From Anaerolineaceae bacterium (GTDB lineage Bacteria; Chloroflexota; Anaerolineae; Anaerolineales; Anaerolineaceae), in NCBI GenBank assembly GCA_017995665.1, contig JAGOIM010000004.1:1-25004 (forward strand): a DNA stretch of 25,004 nt. Reading direction: 5' to 3'. Of this stretch, positions 7,927 to 15,299 are shown one piece after another (within the stretch, counting starts at the first letter, position 1; the number at the start of each line of letters is the position of its first letter). The notes below the pieces were generated by a model. That model saw nothing but the letters and a program-made list of their open reading frames with translations. It made no database searches and had not been told where the DNA came from. The position numbers and the translations under genes were made by a program.

Positions 7927-9453
7927 GTGCAAAGGGATACTGTTCGTACACAAACAAGTACGTCGATTCATCGGAGTGACACCAACCGGTTTGCTTTTGC
8001 TATTAATGCAATAGTCAAACGTTTAGCGGACATCGTCGTATCGTTTCTGGCACTAATTCTGCTTTCTCCCGTTCTCATTGGAATAGTGATTGCCATAAAA
8101 CGCGAATCGTCAGGCCCTGTTTTGTTTAAAGGCAAACGAATGGGTCTCAACGAAAAACCCTTTTATATTCTCAAGTTCCGGACAATGTGCGAACCTTCTG
8201 ATACAGACAATAATGGACCTGCAGTGACCGCCTTGGATGACCCGCGAGTTACAAAATTGGGGCGTTATTTGCGTGATACAAAGCTTAACGAATTGCCGCA
8301 ACTTTGGAATGTTTTGATAGGGGAAATGAGCTTTGTCGGTCCTCGACCGGAAGATTATGATATTGCGCTTGGCTGGGATCCACAGGTTCGCAAAGAAATT
8401 CTTTCCATGAGACCCGGCATCACAAGCCCGGCATCAATTATTTATCGCAATGAAGAAGCTCTGCTGCAAGGTGAAGGCTTTATGGATGACTATTTAGGTA
8501 AAATTTTGCCTGATAAACAGCGTCTTGATCTGCTTTATGTGCGGAATCACAATTTCTTTACTGATATCGACGTCCTCGCGGCAACATTTTTGACACTTCT
8601 ACCGGCTTTGCGGAACCGAAAAATTGACGAGCGATATCTTTTTGGCGGACCGATTTTGGTTTTGTTTCGAAAAATTGTGCCCTGGTTCCTGATTGATGTG
8701 GTTGTGGTTACTATTGCGGTCGGGCTTTCAGGTGTTGTTTGGCGATTAAGTACGGTGATTGACCTTGGCGTGCCAACTTTTATTGTCCTCGCCCTGGCAA
8801 TCGCGCTTGTGATTAGCCTCATTAACATGATGCTTGGCTTGCAAAAGATATCCTGGCGTAACGCTGGTGCTTCATATATCTTTGACCTTCTCATTTCGGT
8901 CACCATTACAATGGTTTTATTATGGGCTTTCAATCGCTTTGTGATTACAGTACCACGTATTCCTTTCAGCATGTTTTGGCTGATTGGTTTGACGACTTTT
9001 GTTTTTCTGGTGGCGGTGCGTTATCGCGACCGCTTGATTAGCAGCTTGTCTTACCGCTGGTTACTTTTGCGTGGAACAAGCGCATCATTCGCGGAAAGAA
9101 TTTTGATTGTCGGAGCAGGTGAATTGGGCGAGTTGACAGCTTGGTTGATTCAGCGCAGTGGCTATTCTCCTCTATTTGGGGTGGTTGGTTTTGTGGATGA
9201 TGACCCACGCAGACGAAATTTGCGTCCGGGTGGTATAGCAGTCCTTGGTTCAACTGAGGCGATTCCCGAATTGGTTGAAAAATATTCGATAGCAGTTATT
9301 ATGCTGGCATTGAGTGATGGGGATAAGGCTGAAAAAAGCCGAATAAAAGCTTTGTGCGAATCGACAGGTGCTTATGTAGTTGTTATGCCTGATATGATTA
9401 AAAATCTTGAAAAGACTTTAGAGAATACTGGAATTAACGGAAATGGAAGATAA
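7927..9453 (+). CDS. Phosphoglycosyl transferase with permuted domains (sugar transferase first, membrane plus CoA_binding_3-like Rossmann domain last)
   Basis: A 508-residue protein that should transfer a sugar phosphate to undecaprenyl phosphate, the first step of repeat-unit assembly. Residues 31-230 are the bacterial sugar transferase domain: re-entrant helix KRLADIVVSFLALILLSPVL, KFRTM (83-87), DDPRVTKLGRYLRD, NELPQLWN and MSFVGPRPED. Residues about 250-365 hold four hydrophobic helices, and 390-500 a Rossmann-like domain opening with RILIVGAGELG and GVVGFVDDDP, as in the CoA_binding_3 domain. WcaJ/WbaP-type enzymes have these parts in the opposite order. The usual catalytic Asp-Glu pair reads Asn121-Glu122. 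GTG start chosen from GGGAGAAG eight bases upstream. It overlaps the next gene by 11 bases. Confidence 0.9.
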   Translation: MQRDTVRTQTSTSIHRSDTNRFAFAINAIVKRLADIVVSFLALILLSPVLIGIVIAIKRESSGPVLFKGKRMGLNEKPFYILKFRTMCEPSDTDNNGPAVTALDDPRVTKLGRYLRDTKLNELPQLWNVLIGEMSFVGPRPEDYDIALGWDPQVRKEILSMRPGITSPASIIYRNEEALLQGEGFMDDYLGKILPDKQRLDLLYVRNHNFFTDIDVLAATFLTLLPALRNRKIDERYLFGGPILVLFRKIVPWFLIDVVVVTIAVGLSGVVWRLSTVIDLGVPTFIVLALAIALVISLINMMLGLQKISWRNAGASYIFDLLISVTITMVLLWAFNRFVITVPRIPFSMFWLIGLTTFVFLVAVRYRDRLISSLSYRWLLLRGTSASFAERILIVGAGELGELTAWLIQRSGYSPLFGVVGFVDDDPRRRNLRPGGIAVLGSTEAIPELVEKYSIAVIMLALSDGDKAEKSRIKALCESTGAYVVVMPDMIKNLEKTLENTGINGNGR

Positions 9454-10444
9454 AACAAGTTATTTCTCAGACAAAAGAGTTTTGGTCAGTGGGGCAGCCG
9501 GATTTATTGGCTCACGATTGGTTGAAAAATTGGTGCAAAATGGGGCAAAGGTTAAAGCTTTCCTTCGTTACAGTTCCAGACCGGAATTTGGCAATCTTGC
9601 TTTTTTGCAAGAGGAAGTTTTTAATGAAATCGAAATTATACGAGGGGATTTAGAAGATTTTGCCGCGGTCAGAGATGCGATGCAAGGAGCTGAGATTGTT
9701 TTTCACCTTGGGGCTTTGATATCGATTCCTTATTCTTACCTTCATCCGGTCGAAAATGTGCGAACAAATGTTTTAGGGACGATGAATGTTCTTGAGGCTT
9801 GCCGGGAAAAAGGGACAAAACTGGTTCATACTTCGACAAGTGAAGTTTATGGCAGCGCATTGCGCGTTCCGATTGATGAGGAGCATCCTTTGCAGGCTCA
9901 GTCGCCCTATTCTGCCAGCAAGATTGCGGCGGATAAGTTGGTCGAAAGTTATGTTCGCAGTTTTGACTTGCCCTCAATTACAGTGCGACCTTTCAATACT
10001 TATGGTCCCGGGCAGAGCAATCGAGCGGTAATTCCGACGATTATCACCCAGGCATTATCCTCAAATCAAGTTCATCTGGGAATGCTGGAAAGCAAGCGCG
10101 ATTTTACTTATCTGGATGATAGCGTTGATGGCTTTCTCAAAGCGGCAATGGCTGAAAAATGGGATGGCGAGGTTTATAATCTTGGTACCGGAAGTGAAGT
10201 GAGCATTGGCGAGATTGCTCAGTTGATTTTTGATTATCTACAAGTAAAACCGGAAATTGTTATCGATAAAGAGCGTTTAAGACCTGAAAAATCGGAAGTT
10301 TTACGCTTATTATCGGATAATCGTAAGGCAGCTCAAGAATTAGGCTGGAAACCGGAAGTTAGCCTAAAAGAAGGCTTAGCTCTTACGATAGAGTGGATTC
10401 GTCAAAATCTCAAACGTTATTTACCTAGTGAATACGGAAGATAA
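9443..10444 (+). CDS. legB: LegB-like NAD-dependent NDP-sugar 4,6-dehydratase
   Basis: A 333-residue extended SDR enzyme. It has the NAD-binding GAAGFIG (17-23), HLGALISIPYSY (88-99), TSTSEVYG (130-137) with the catalytic Thr/Ser-Glu, and YSASK with Tyr156 and Lys160. The run IPYSYLHPVENVRTN, then VRPFNTYGPGQSNRAVIPT and LRPEKSEV, is what I know from LegB, the GDP-N-acetylglucosamine 4,6-dehydratase of the legionaminate pathway, rather than from RmlB or GalE. The gene overlaps the sugar transferase by 11 bases, and a nucleotidyltransferase and an aminotransferase follow, as expected if a 4-keto-6-deoxy intermediate is next aminated. The nucleotide carrier (GDP or UDP) is not proven. Confidence 0.85.
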   Translation: MEDKTSYFSDKRVLVSGAAGFIGSRLVEKLVQNGAKVKAFLRYSSRPEFGNLAFLQEEVFNEIEIIRGDLEDFAAVRDAMQGAEIVFHLGALISIPYSYLHPVENVRTNVLGTMNVLEACREKGTKLVHTSTSEVYGSALRVPIDEEHPLQAQSPYSASKIAADKLVESYVRSFDLPSITVRPFNTYGPGQSNRAVIPTIITQALSSNQVHLGMLESKRDFTYLDDSVDGFLKAAMAEKWDGEVYNLGTGSEVSIGEIAQLIFDYLQVKPEIVIDKERLRPEKSEVLRLLSDNRKAAQELGWKPEVSLKEGLALTIEWIRQNLKRYLPSEYGR

Positions 10445-10470
10445 CAGAGATTTATAGGTAAGGTGATTTA

Positions 10471-11181
10471 ATGAAAGCAGTTATTTTAGCCGGCGGTAAA
10501 GGGACCCGACTTGCCCCTTTTACCAGTGTTTTACCAAAACCGATGATGCCGATAGGCGAGCAAACAATTTTGGATATCATTCTATGGCAGGCAAGCCGCT
10601 CAGGGATTAAAGAGGTAACGCTGGCTGTCGGACATTTGGCGAGCCTTATGCAATCCTATTACAAAGATGGATCCCAGTTCGGTTTGAAAATTGACTATGC
10701 ATTTGAATCCAAACCCCTTGGGACGGCTGGGCCTCTGGCTTTTGTAGAAGGTTTGGATGATACTTTTATGGTTTGTAATGGCGATATTTTGACATTGCTC
10801 GATATGCAGGAAGCGATTGCTTTTCACAAAGAACAGGGCGCAGTTTGTACCATTTGCAGCCACCAAAGGACACATAAAATCAACCTTGGTGTGATTCAAA
10901 CCAAAGTAGGCTTATTTGAAGTGAACGATTACATCGAAAAACCGTCCTATGACTTTTTAGTAAGTATGGGAATTTACATTTTTGAACCCAAGGTTTTGAA
11001 TTATATTCCGAAAGGTGAATATTTTGATTTTCCAAGCTTGGTTAAAGCGCTTTTAGCTGCGGATGAGAAAGTGGTTTGTTTTCCTTACGCTGGTTATTGG
11101 CGCGATTTGGGTAATTATGATGATTATGTTACCGCCAATGAAGATTTTGAGAGTATGCGCTCCCAATTTTTAGGAGAATAA
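10471..11181 (+). CDS. Sugar-1-phosphate nucleotidyltransferase
   Basis: A 236-residue single-domain NTP transferase. The signature loop LAGGKGTRLAPFTSVLPKPM (residues 6-25) binds the NTP; PLGTAGPL (82-89) and CNGDI (97-101, with the metal-binding Asp) follow, then IEKPSY and GIYIF, and WRDLGNYDDY near the C-terminus. It lacks the left-handed helix or acyltransferase tail of larger GlmU- or GMPP-type proteins. In context it should make the NDP-sugar used by the LegB-like enzyme before it; PtmE, a glucosamine-1-phosphate guanylyltransferase of the legionaminate route, is a possible counterpart, but the general GMP/glucose-1-P family fits as well. Start ATG follows AAGGTGA by a normal distance; 26 bases separate it from legB. 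Confidence 0.87.
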   Translation: MKAVILAGGKGTRLAPFTSVLPKPMMPIGEQTILDIILWQASRSGIKEVTLAVGHLASLMQSYYKDGSQFGLKIDYAFESKPLGTAGPLAFVEGLDDTFMVCNGDILTLLDMQEAIAFHKEQGAVCTICSHQRTHKINLGVIQTKVGLFEVNDYIEKPSYDFLVSMGIYIFEPKVLNYIPKGEYFDFPSLVKALLAADEKVVCFPYAGYWRDLGNYDDYVTANEDFESMRSQFLGE

Positions 11182-11182
11182 G

Positions 11183-12334
11183 ATGGACTGGAAAGTACCT
11201 TTGGCTGATGTTCAACTGGGTGTGGAAGAGGAGACGGCTGTTCTTGATGTTTTGCGCTCCGGTTGGCTGACGATGGGGGCTGTGACGCAGGCATTTGAAG
11301 AGGAGATTTGCGCATTTACCGGGACAAAGCATGCTTTTGCGGTCAATAACGCCACGGCAGCTTTGCATTTAGCTTGCATGGCTTTGGGCTTGGGTCCAGG
11401 TGATGAGGTGATTGCGCCTTCACTGACTTTTGTGGCAACCGCTAATGCGATTAAATATACCGGTGCAAAAGTTGTCTTTGCCGATATCGAAAGCGAAGAC
11501 TGGCTTTGTATCTGCCCGGAAGCGATTAAAGCAGCGATAACGGAGAAAACAAAGGCAATTATGGTCATGCATTATGCCGGGTATGCTTGTAACATGCCGG
11601 AAATTCTGCGCATAGCCAAAGAACACAATTTGTATGTTATTGAAGACGCTGCCCATGCGATTGGAGCGAGTTTAGCGGGGAAAGCTTTGGGAAGTTGGGG
11701 AGACATTGGCTGTTACAGCTTTTTTGGCAACAAAAATATGACCACAGCTGAGGGGGGAATGTTGGTGACGGATAATGATGATTTAGCGGCAAAAGTGAAG
11801 ATTTTGCGCTCGCATGGGATGACCAGCCTGACCTGGGATCGCCATCAGGGACATGCCAGCAGCTATGATGTGGTTGCCCTGGGCTATAACTATCGGATTG
11901 ATGAAATTCGTTCGGCGGTTGGCCGTCAACAACTCAAAAAGCTGTCCAGCGCGAATGCAAGACGGAAAGAAATTGTTCAACGCTATCGTTCAATTTTGGG
12001 TTCAAAAGTGCCAGAACTTGGTTTGCCTTTTGGTGCAGAAAGAGGTGAGAGCAGTTATCATATCTTCCCGGTTTTGCTCCCTGAGAACGTGAACAGGGCA
12101 AAGTTTCGCGAAATTCTGAAGCAAGAGGCTGTTCAGACAAGTTTTCATTACCCTCCTGTGCATCAATTTGAGATTTATCGCGATTCGTCGGTTAATGAAA
12201 ATCAGCTTTTATGGATGACGGAACATGTTGCCTCCCGGCAAGTAACCCTGCCGCTCTTTCCGCAGATGAGCGAGGATCAACAAGATTTGGTGATTGCCAG
12301 CGTAGTCAAGGCTTTGGAAGAAGCTGGTAGCTAA
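11183..12334 (+). CDS. DegT/DnrJ/EryC1/StrS family sugar aminotransferase
   Basis: A 383-residue PLP-dependent aminotransferase. SGWLTMG (26-32), NNATAALHLA (55-64), PSLTFVATANA (79-89), EDAAHAIGA (154-162, Asp155 holding the pyridine nitrogen) and SFFGNKNMTTAEGG, where Lys184 should form the internal aldimine, are all present, as is YNYRIDEIRSAVGR. The family moves an amino group from glutamate to a keto-sugar nucleotide. Standing directly after a dehydratase and a nucleotidyltransferase, it most likely makes an NDP-4-amino-4,6-dideoxyhexose; LegC or PglE would be the named counterparts, but I cannot choose a symbol. AGGAGA precedes the ATG, which is one base after the previous stop. Confidence 0.92.
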   Translation: MDWKVPLADVQLGVEEETAVLDVLRSGWLTMGAVTQAFEEEICAFTGTKHAFAVNNATAALHLACMALGLGPGDEVIAPSLTFVATANAIKYTGAKVVFADIESEDWLCICPEAIKAAITEKTKAIMVMHYAGYACNMPEILRIAKEHNLYVIEDAAHAIGASLAGKALGSWGDIGCYSFFGNKNMTTAEGGMLVTDNDDLAAKVKILRSHGMTSLTWDRHQGHASSYDVVALGYNYRIDEIRSAVGRQQLKKLSSANARRKEIVQRYRSILGSKVPELGLPFGAERGESSYHIFPVLLPENVNRAKFREILKQEAVQTSFHYPPVHQFEIYRDSSVNENQLLWMTEHVASRQVTLPLFPQMSEDQQDLVIASVVKALEEAGS

Positions 12335-12369
12335 AAAGCGCAGATCATTGGAGTGATAAAATCTAAACG

Positions 12370-13026
12370 ATGAAAGCGAAACTCTTTTTTTATGTGCTTG
12401 TGCTTGCAATTTTGAGTGCTTGCAATGCGAATCCGAAAATCGAAGCATTCAATGGGGAAACCGTGGCGACTTTGCAGACCCCAGCGAAAATTGAGAACCA
12501 AATTTTTGTTACTGAATCTGCACCTGGATCGAATGATTCTGAGAGTGATTTACTTCCGGAAGAACTTGCCGCAACGAAAATGGCTCTGGATGAAGCCGAT
12601 TTTTTGATATCAGATGATAATTTAGATCCGGGGGATGAAAACAACCTGAGCGAGCAAGCTAATCCTAACGCAACTCCCACAATTACACCAACCTTGGGCA
12701 TCCCGATCTGGGAGGGCAAGTGGGCTGTATGGTTTCAAAACAGCAACGGATCTTACTCACGCGGAACAATGGAACTCACCAGTAATTCGGAAGGGATTAG
12801 CGGCGAGGTGATTCTGGATGAATTTTCCATCAAGCTTACTGGCGGGCTTGTTGATAATGGCAGACAAGCGAAAGGGGACTGGGAAGGCGGAAATGAAAAA
12901 GGCGATTTCTGGTGGCGCTTGAATTATGAAGGCTTTTTTACGGGCTCCAGAAACACACGGTTTGGCTTTTGCGGAAGCCAGGTTCATGAAACACGACCAG
13001 ATCCTTGTCGGGAAGTCGCCCCATAA
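12370..13026 (+). CDS. Hypothetical lipoprotein
   Basis: A 218-residue protein with a short lysine-containing N-region, a hydrophobic core and the lipobox LSAC ending at Cys18, so it should be exported and anchored by a lipid on that cysteine. Residues about 25-95 are acidic and low in structure, with a Thr/Pro linker NATPTITPTLGIP. The last 110 residues form a compact Trp/Gly-rich domain (IWEGKWAVWFQN, GTMELTSNSEG, GDFWWRLNYEG) that looks like a small beta domain; I do not recognise its family. Two cysteines near the end (in GFCGSQ and DPCRE) could pair. It follows the aminotransferase by 35 bases and probably belongs to the same transcript; a link to glycan export is only suggested by position. 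Confidence 0.8.
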   Translation: MKAKLFFYVLVLAILSACNANPKIEAFNGETVATLQTPAKIENQIFVTESAPGSNDSESDLLPEELAATKMALDEADFLISDDNLDPGDENNLSEQANPNATPTITPTLGIPIWEGKWAVWFQNSNGSYSRGTMELTSNSEGISGEVILDEFSIKLTGGLVDNGRQAKGDWEGGNEKGDFWWRLNYEGFFTGSRNTRFGFCGSQVHETRPDPCREVAP

Positions 13027-13050
13027 TTCTGGCTGGCAGACTATTAGCTT

Positions 13051-13545
13051 ATGAGGAACCCGACAGGATATTTAAGGCGAGAAACGCGGATAGACTCTGC
13101 TCAATTGGCAGAGTTGGTTCGCTTGGTAAGCCAACGTGGCTTTGCGAGCAGCTTCGAAGTGAGTGGCAGTAGTATGATGCCTTTTATTCATTCAGGAGAT
13201 AAAGTTTGTCTATCTCCGGTTGAGAAAAACGAAATTCGCAGAGGCGATGTTTTGGCTTTTGTTGTAGGGGAAGACAGCCACATGTTAATTCACCGAGTAG
13301 TGAAATTATCAGAAGAAGGTTTTTTGTGTAAGGGTGACAATCAAGCTCAAAACCTGGATGGCTGGATTGCTTATGATGATGTGATTGGCAGAGTAACAGA
13401 AATCCGTAGAGAAGGAAAAGCTGTAAAATTAGGCTTGGGTGTAGAGAAGGGGTTAATTGCCAGGCTATCAATTCAGAATCGTTTGGTTCCGTTTGTGAGT
13501 GGTTTGCGCCGCATGAAATGGAGCATTCTTAATTTGTTTTCTTAA
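13051..13545 (+). CDS. Small S24/S26-type serine peptidase (signal-peptidase-like)
   Basis: A 164-residue protein with the signal peptidase/LexA fold motifs: VSGSSMMPFIHSGD, where Ser41 before Met is the nucleophile; GDVLAF (65-70); LIHRVV with His81-Arg82; and CKGDNQ (93-98). The histidine after the beta hairpin is like the archaeal/ER and SipW branch (Ser-His), not the Ser-Lys of ordinary bacterial Lep, although the partner residue cannot be proved by eye. No N-terminal membrane helix is visible, unlike true leader peptidases, and no clear ribosome binding site precedes the ATG. Such soluble forms often stand next to NTP_transf_5 genes, as here. The substrate is unknown. Its stop is five bases from the end of the opposite operon. 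Confidence 0.78.
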   Translation: MRNPTGYLRRETRIDSAQLAELVRLVSQRGFASSFEVSGSSMMPFIHSGDKVCLSPVEKNEIRRGDVLAFVVGEDSHMLIHRVVKLSEEGFLCKGDNQAQNLDGWIAYDDVIGRVTEIRREGKAVKLGLGVEKGLIARLSIQNRLVPFVSGLRRMKWSILNLFS

Positions 13546-13550
13546 AAGCA

Positions 13551-14819
13551 CTATTTTTTAGTGGGGGACATCCAGTCGTGTAGGGCATAGGATTTTCCGG
13601 CTTTTTGAAGTGCGGTCTCAACATTCTTTTCCCGGTTTCCGAAACTGGAAAGAGTTTTGCCATAATTTGTGAGAAGGTAGACGAATCTTTTCCAATAACA
13701 GCCAAGAATTTTTATCGAGTTAGGTGGCACATTATAAAGCCGGGCAAGCGTCAGGCGGGGGAGAAAAAGTCGATTCCATGCAATTTTCAACCTTGAGAAG
13801 AGATTTTGATTCTTCTCCAGTTCAACCAAGTCAGGTGTCATAAGAATTCCGGACTGTTGGCGATCGAACAAAAGATCTCTGGCATTTTCAAAGATTTTTT
13901 GGTCTAAGCCTTCCGGCAAAAGCTTCGGATAGACCTCTTCAGGAATAGAAATATTTAACTGGGTTTCGACCAGTTTGAGCGTTAGGGCAGTTACTTTCTG
14001 GGAGCCCCATGAGTGAGAAATAGCGACTAATTTTTGCCAGTCAATTTCATTTTGGAAACGATGAATCACCATGGCGACGTCCATCAATCCGCGCAAACCG
14101 AGGTTTAAATAGTGCTGGTAAGTCAAATGGATGCAAAGGTGCAAGATTAAATCTTCAAACCCCAAGGTAAAGACTTCAGAGTTGGCAACTTTTACAGGTT
14201 TCGCTCTTTCCCAAATGGCTTGCGGGTCGATTGTGAAGGGCTCGTCTTCTTCCAAAATAGTCCAGTGAAGCTCAACCACGGGACTGTTCAGGTCTTTCTG
14301 AAGCGGTGGAAGGTGCTTAATATCAATGTTTTGATCACCGAGACTGAAATAGGTGCTTGCGTGATAACCCAGCTCCTGCATCAGTTCATAGCTGCGTGAT
14401 AAATTTTCTTTTTTGACCAAAACGTCAATGTCCGCCATTGAACGAACGCCAATATTGCCATAAACATGTTCCAGGAGATAGATTCCTTTTAATCCGGCTA
14501 TGTCAATATCATCTTCGCAAAGCTTGTCAACCAATATTTCCGTGTCGTGTAAAGCCAAGGTGTTGCGGGCAGCAACCGCTATATAGCGCTTATAAACTTT
14601 GTCTGTGACCGGACAAATATAGGGGTAGCTTTTTTGCAATTTCGAAATCAAGGGATAAAGTAAGGGGGTGATTAATTGCAGATCCGCTTCCTTAATAAGC
14701 GCTTCCCAATCTTGGGTGGACCAGTTTTGGACGACATCATAAGATTCATCCAATGGCAATCCGGGCTCAAGGATTTTTAACAATGCAGACAGAGGATTGA
14801 AATTCTGCACAATCAGCAC
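13551..14819 (-). CDS. NTP_transf_5-type uncharacterised nucleotidyltransferase-fold protein
   Basis: A 422-residue protein. The core GLKGIYLLEHVYGNIG then RSMADIDVLV (residues 109-135) gives the G-x-K and D-x-D pattern (Asp130, Asp132) of the minimal nucleotidyltransferase fold, followed by VVELHWTI (181-188), a trademark of the Pfam family NTP_transf_5. Members occur in exopolysaccharide and lasso-peptide loci; the nucleotide and target are not known. The start is GTG at 14819, directly after the TAG stop of the phosphatase gene, with GAAGGGTG at a suitable distance upstream; another GTG three codons later is possible. It is the last gene of the operon, converging on the peptidase gene with only five bases between. 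Confidence 0.85.
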   Translation of the reverse strand: MLIVQNFNPLSALLKILEPGLPLDESYDVVQNWSTQDWEALIKEADLQLITPLLYPLISKLQKSYPYICPVTDKVYKRYIAVAARNTLALHDTEILVDKLCEDDIDIAGLKGIYLLEHVYGNIGVRSMADIDVLVKKENLSRSYELMQELGYHASTYFSLGDQNIDIKHLPPLQKDLNSPVVELHWTILEEDEPFTIDPQAIWERAKPVKVANSEVFTLGFEDLILHLCIHLTYQHYLNLGLRGLMDVAMVIHRFQNEIDWQKLVAISHSWGSQKVTALTLKLVETQLNISIPEEVYPKLLPEGLDQKIFENARDLLFDRQQSGILMTPDLVELEKNQNLFSRLKIAWNRLFLPRLTLARLYNVPPNSIKILGCYWKRFVYLLTNYGKTLSSFGNREKNVETALQKAGKSYALHDWMSPTKK

Positions 14820-15287
14820 CTAAGCTTCACCCTTCGCAAATTTGATGATTTTTTCGAAATTTGTGTTGATTAACTCTTCAATTTCCGAGGCTACAGTTGC
14901 ATAAGGCTCGTTCGTCAGGTAAGGGTCGGGAATTGTGTATGCAGAGCCGGACATTTCGCTTAATAGTTGAACTTTTCCTTTGAGCTGAGGATATTCAAGC
15001 AAAATCGCTTCTTTTTGACCTTCTTCCATAACCAACATCAAGTTAACATCATCCAAAGAAATTTCACTAATATCCCTGGAAATGTGCCCTTCAAGGGAAA
15101 AACCGCGTTTCTTCGCCTCAGCGATTGCTTCAGCGGTGGCAGGGGCACTTTCATCAACCCAAGAACCGGCGCTCTCAACTTGCCAATCATCTTCCAATCC
15201 TCGCTCTTTAAGTAGCTGATTAAAAAACGCTTCTGCTAAAACCGAGCGTGATTGATTTTTGGTACAGATAAAGACAAGCCTTTGCAA
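14820..15287 (-). CDS. Low-molecular-weight protein tyrosine phosphatase (Wzb-like)
   Basis: A 155-residue enzyme of the LMW-PTP/ArsC fold. FICTKNQSRS carries the C-x5-R-S phosphate loop with nucleophile Cys8 and Arg14; the second canonical Cys of C-x-G-N-x-C-R is Ser13, which is tolerated in the family. The general acid is Asp121 in IPDPY. In capsule and exopolysaccharide systems this phosphatase removes phosphate from the tyrosine-rich tail of the Wzc-type kinase encoded just upstream (12 bases away), cycling polymer length control. The start is TTG at 15287, five bases after GAGAGG; no better start is in frame. Confidence 0.9.
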   Translation of the reverse strand: MQRLVFICTKNQSRSVLAEAFFNQLLKERGLEDDWQVESAGSWVDESAPATAEAIAEAKKRGFSLEGHISRDISEISLDDVNLMLVMEEGQKEAILLEYPQLKGKVQLLSEMSGSAYTIPDPYLTNEPYATVASEIEELINTNFEKIIKFAKGEA

Positions 15288-15299
15288 AACAACCTCTCG

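Noticed and set aside
8547..8972. 141-codon minus-strand frame inside the sugar transferase gene
   Set aside because: Shadow of the + strand gene, rich in Thr, Arg and Ile from antisense codons and without a domain.
13546..13575. Hairpin CACTA-TTTTT-TAGTG between the converging genes
   Set aside because: Only five AT-rich pairs, overlapping the end of the minus-strand gene; too weak to call a bidirectional terminator.
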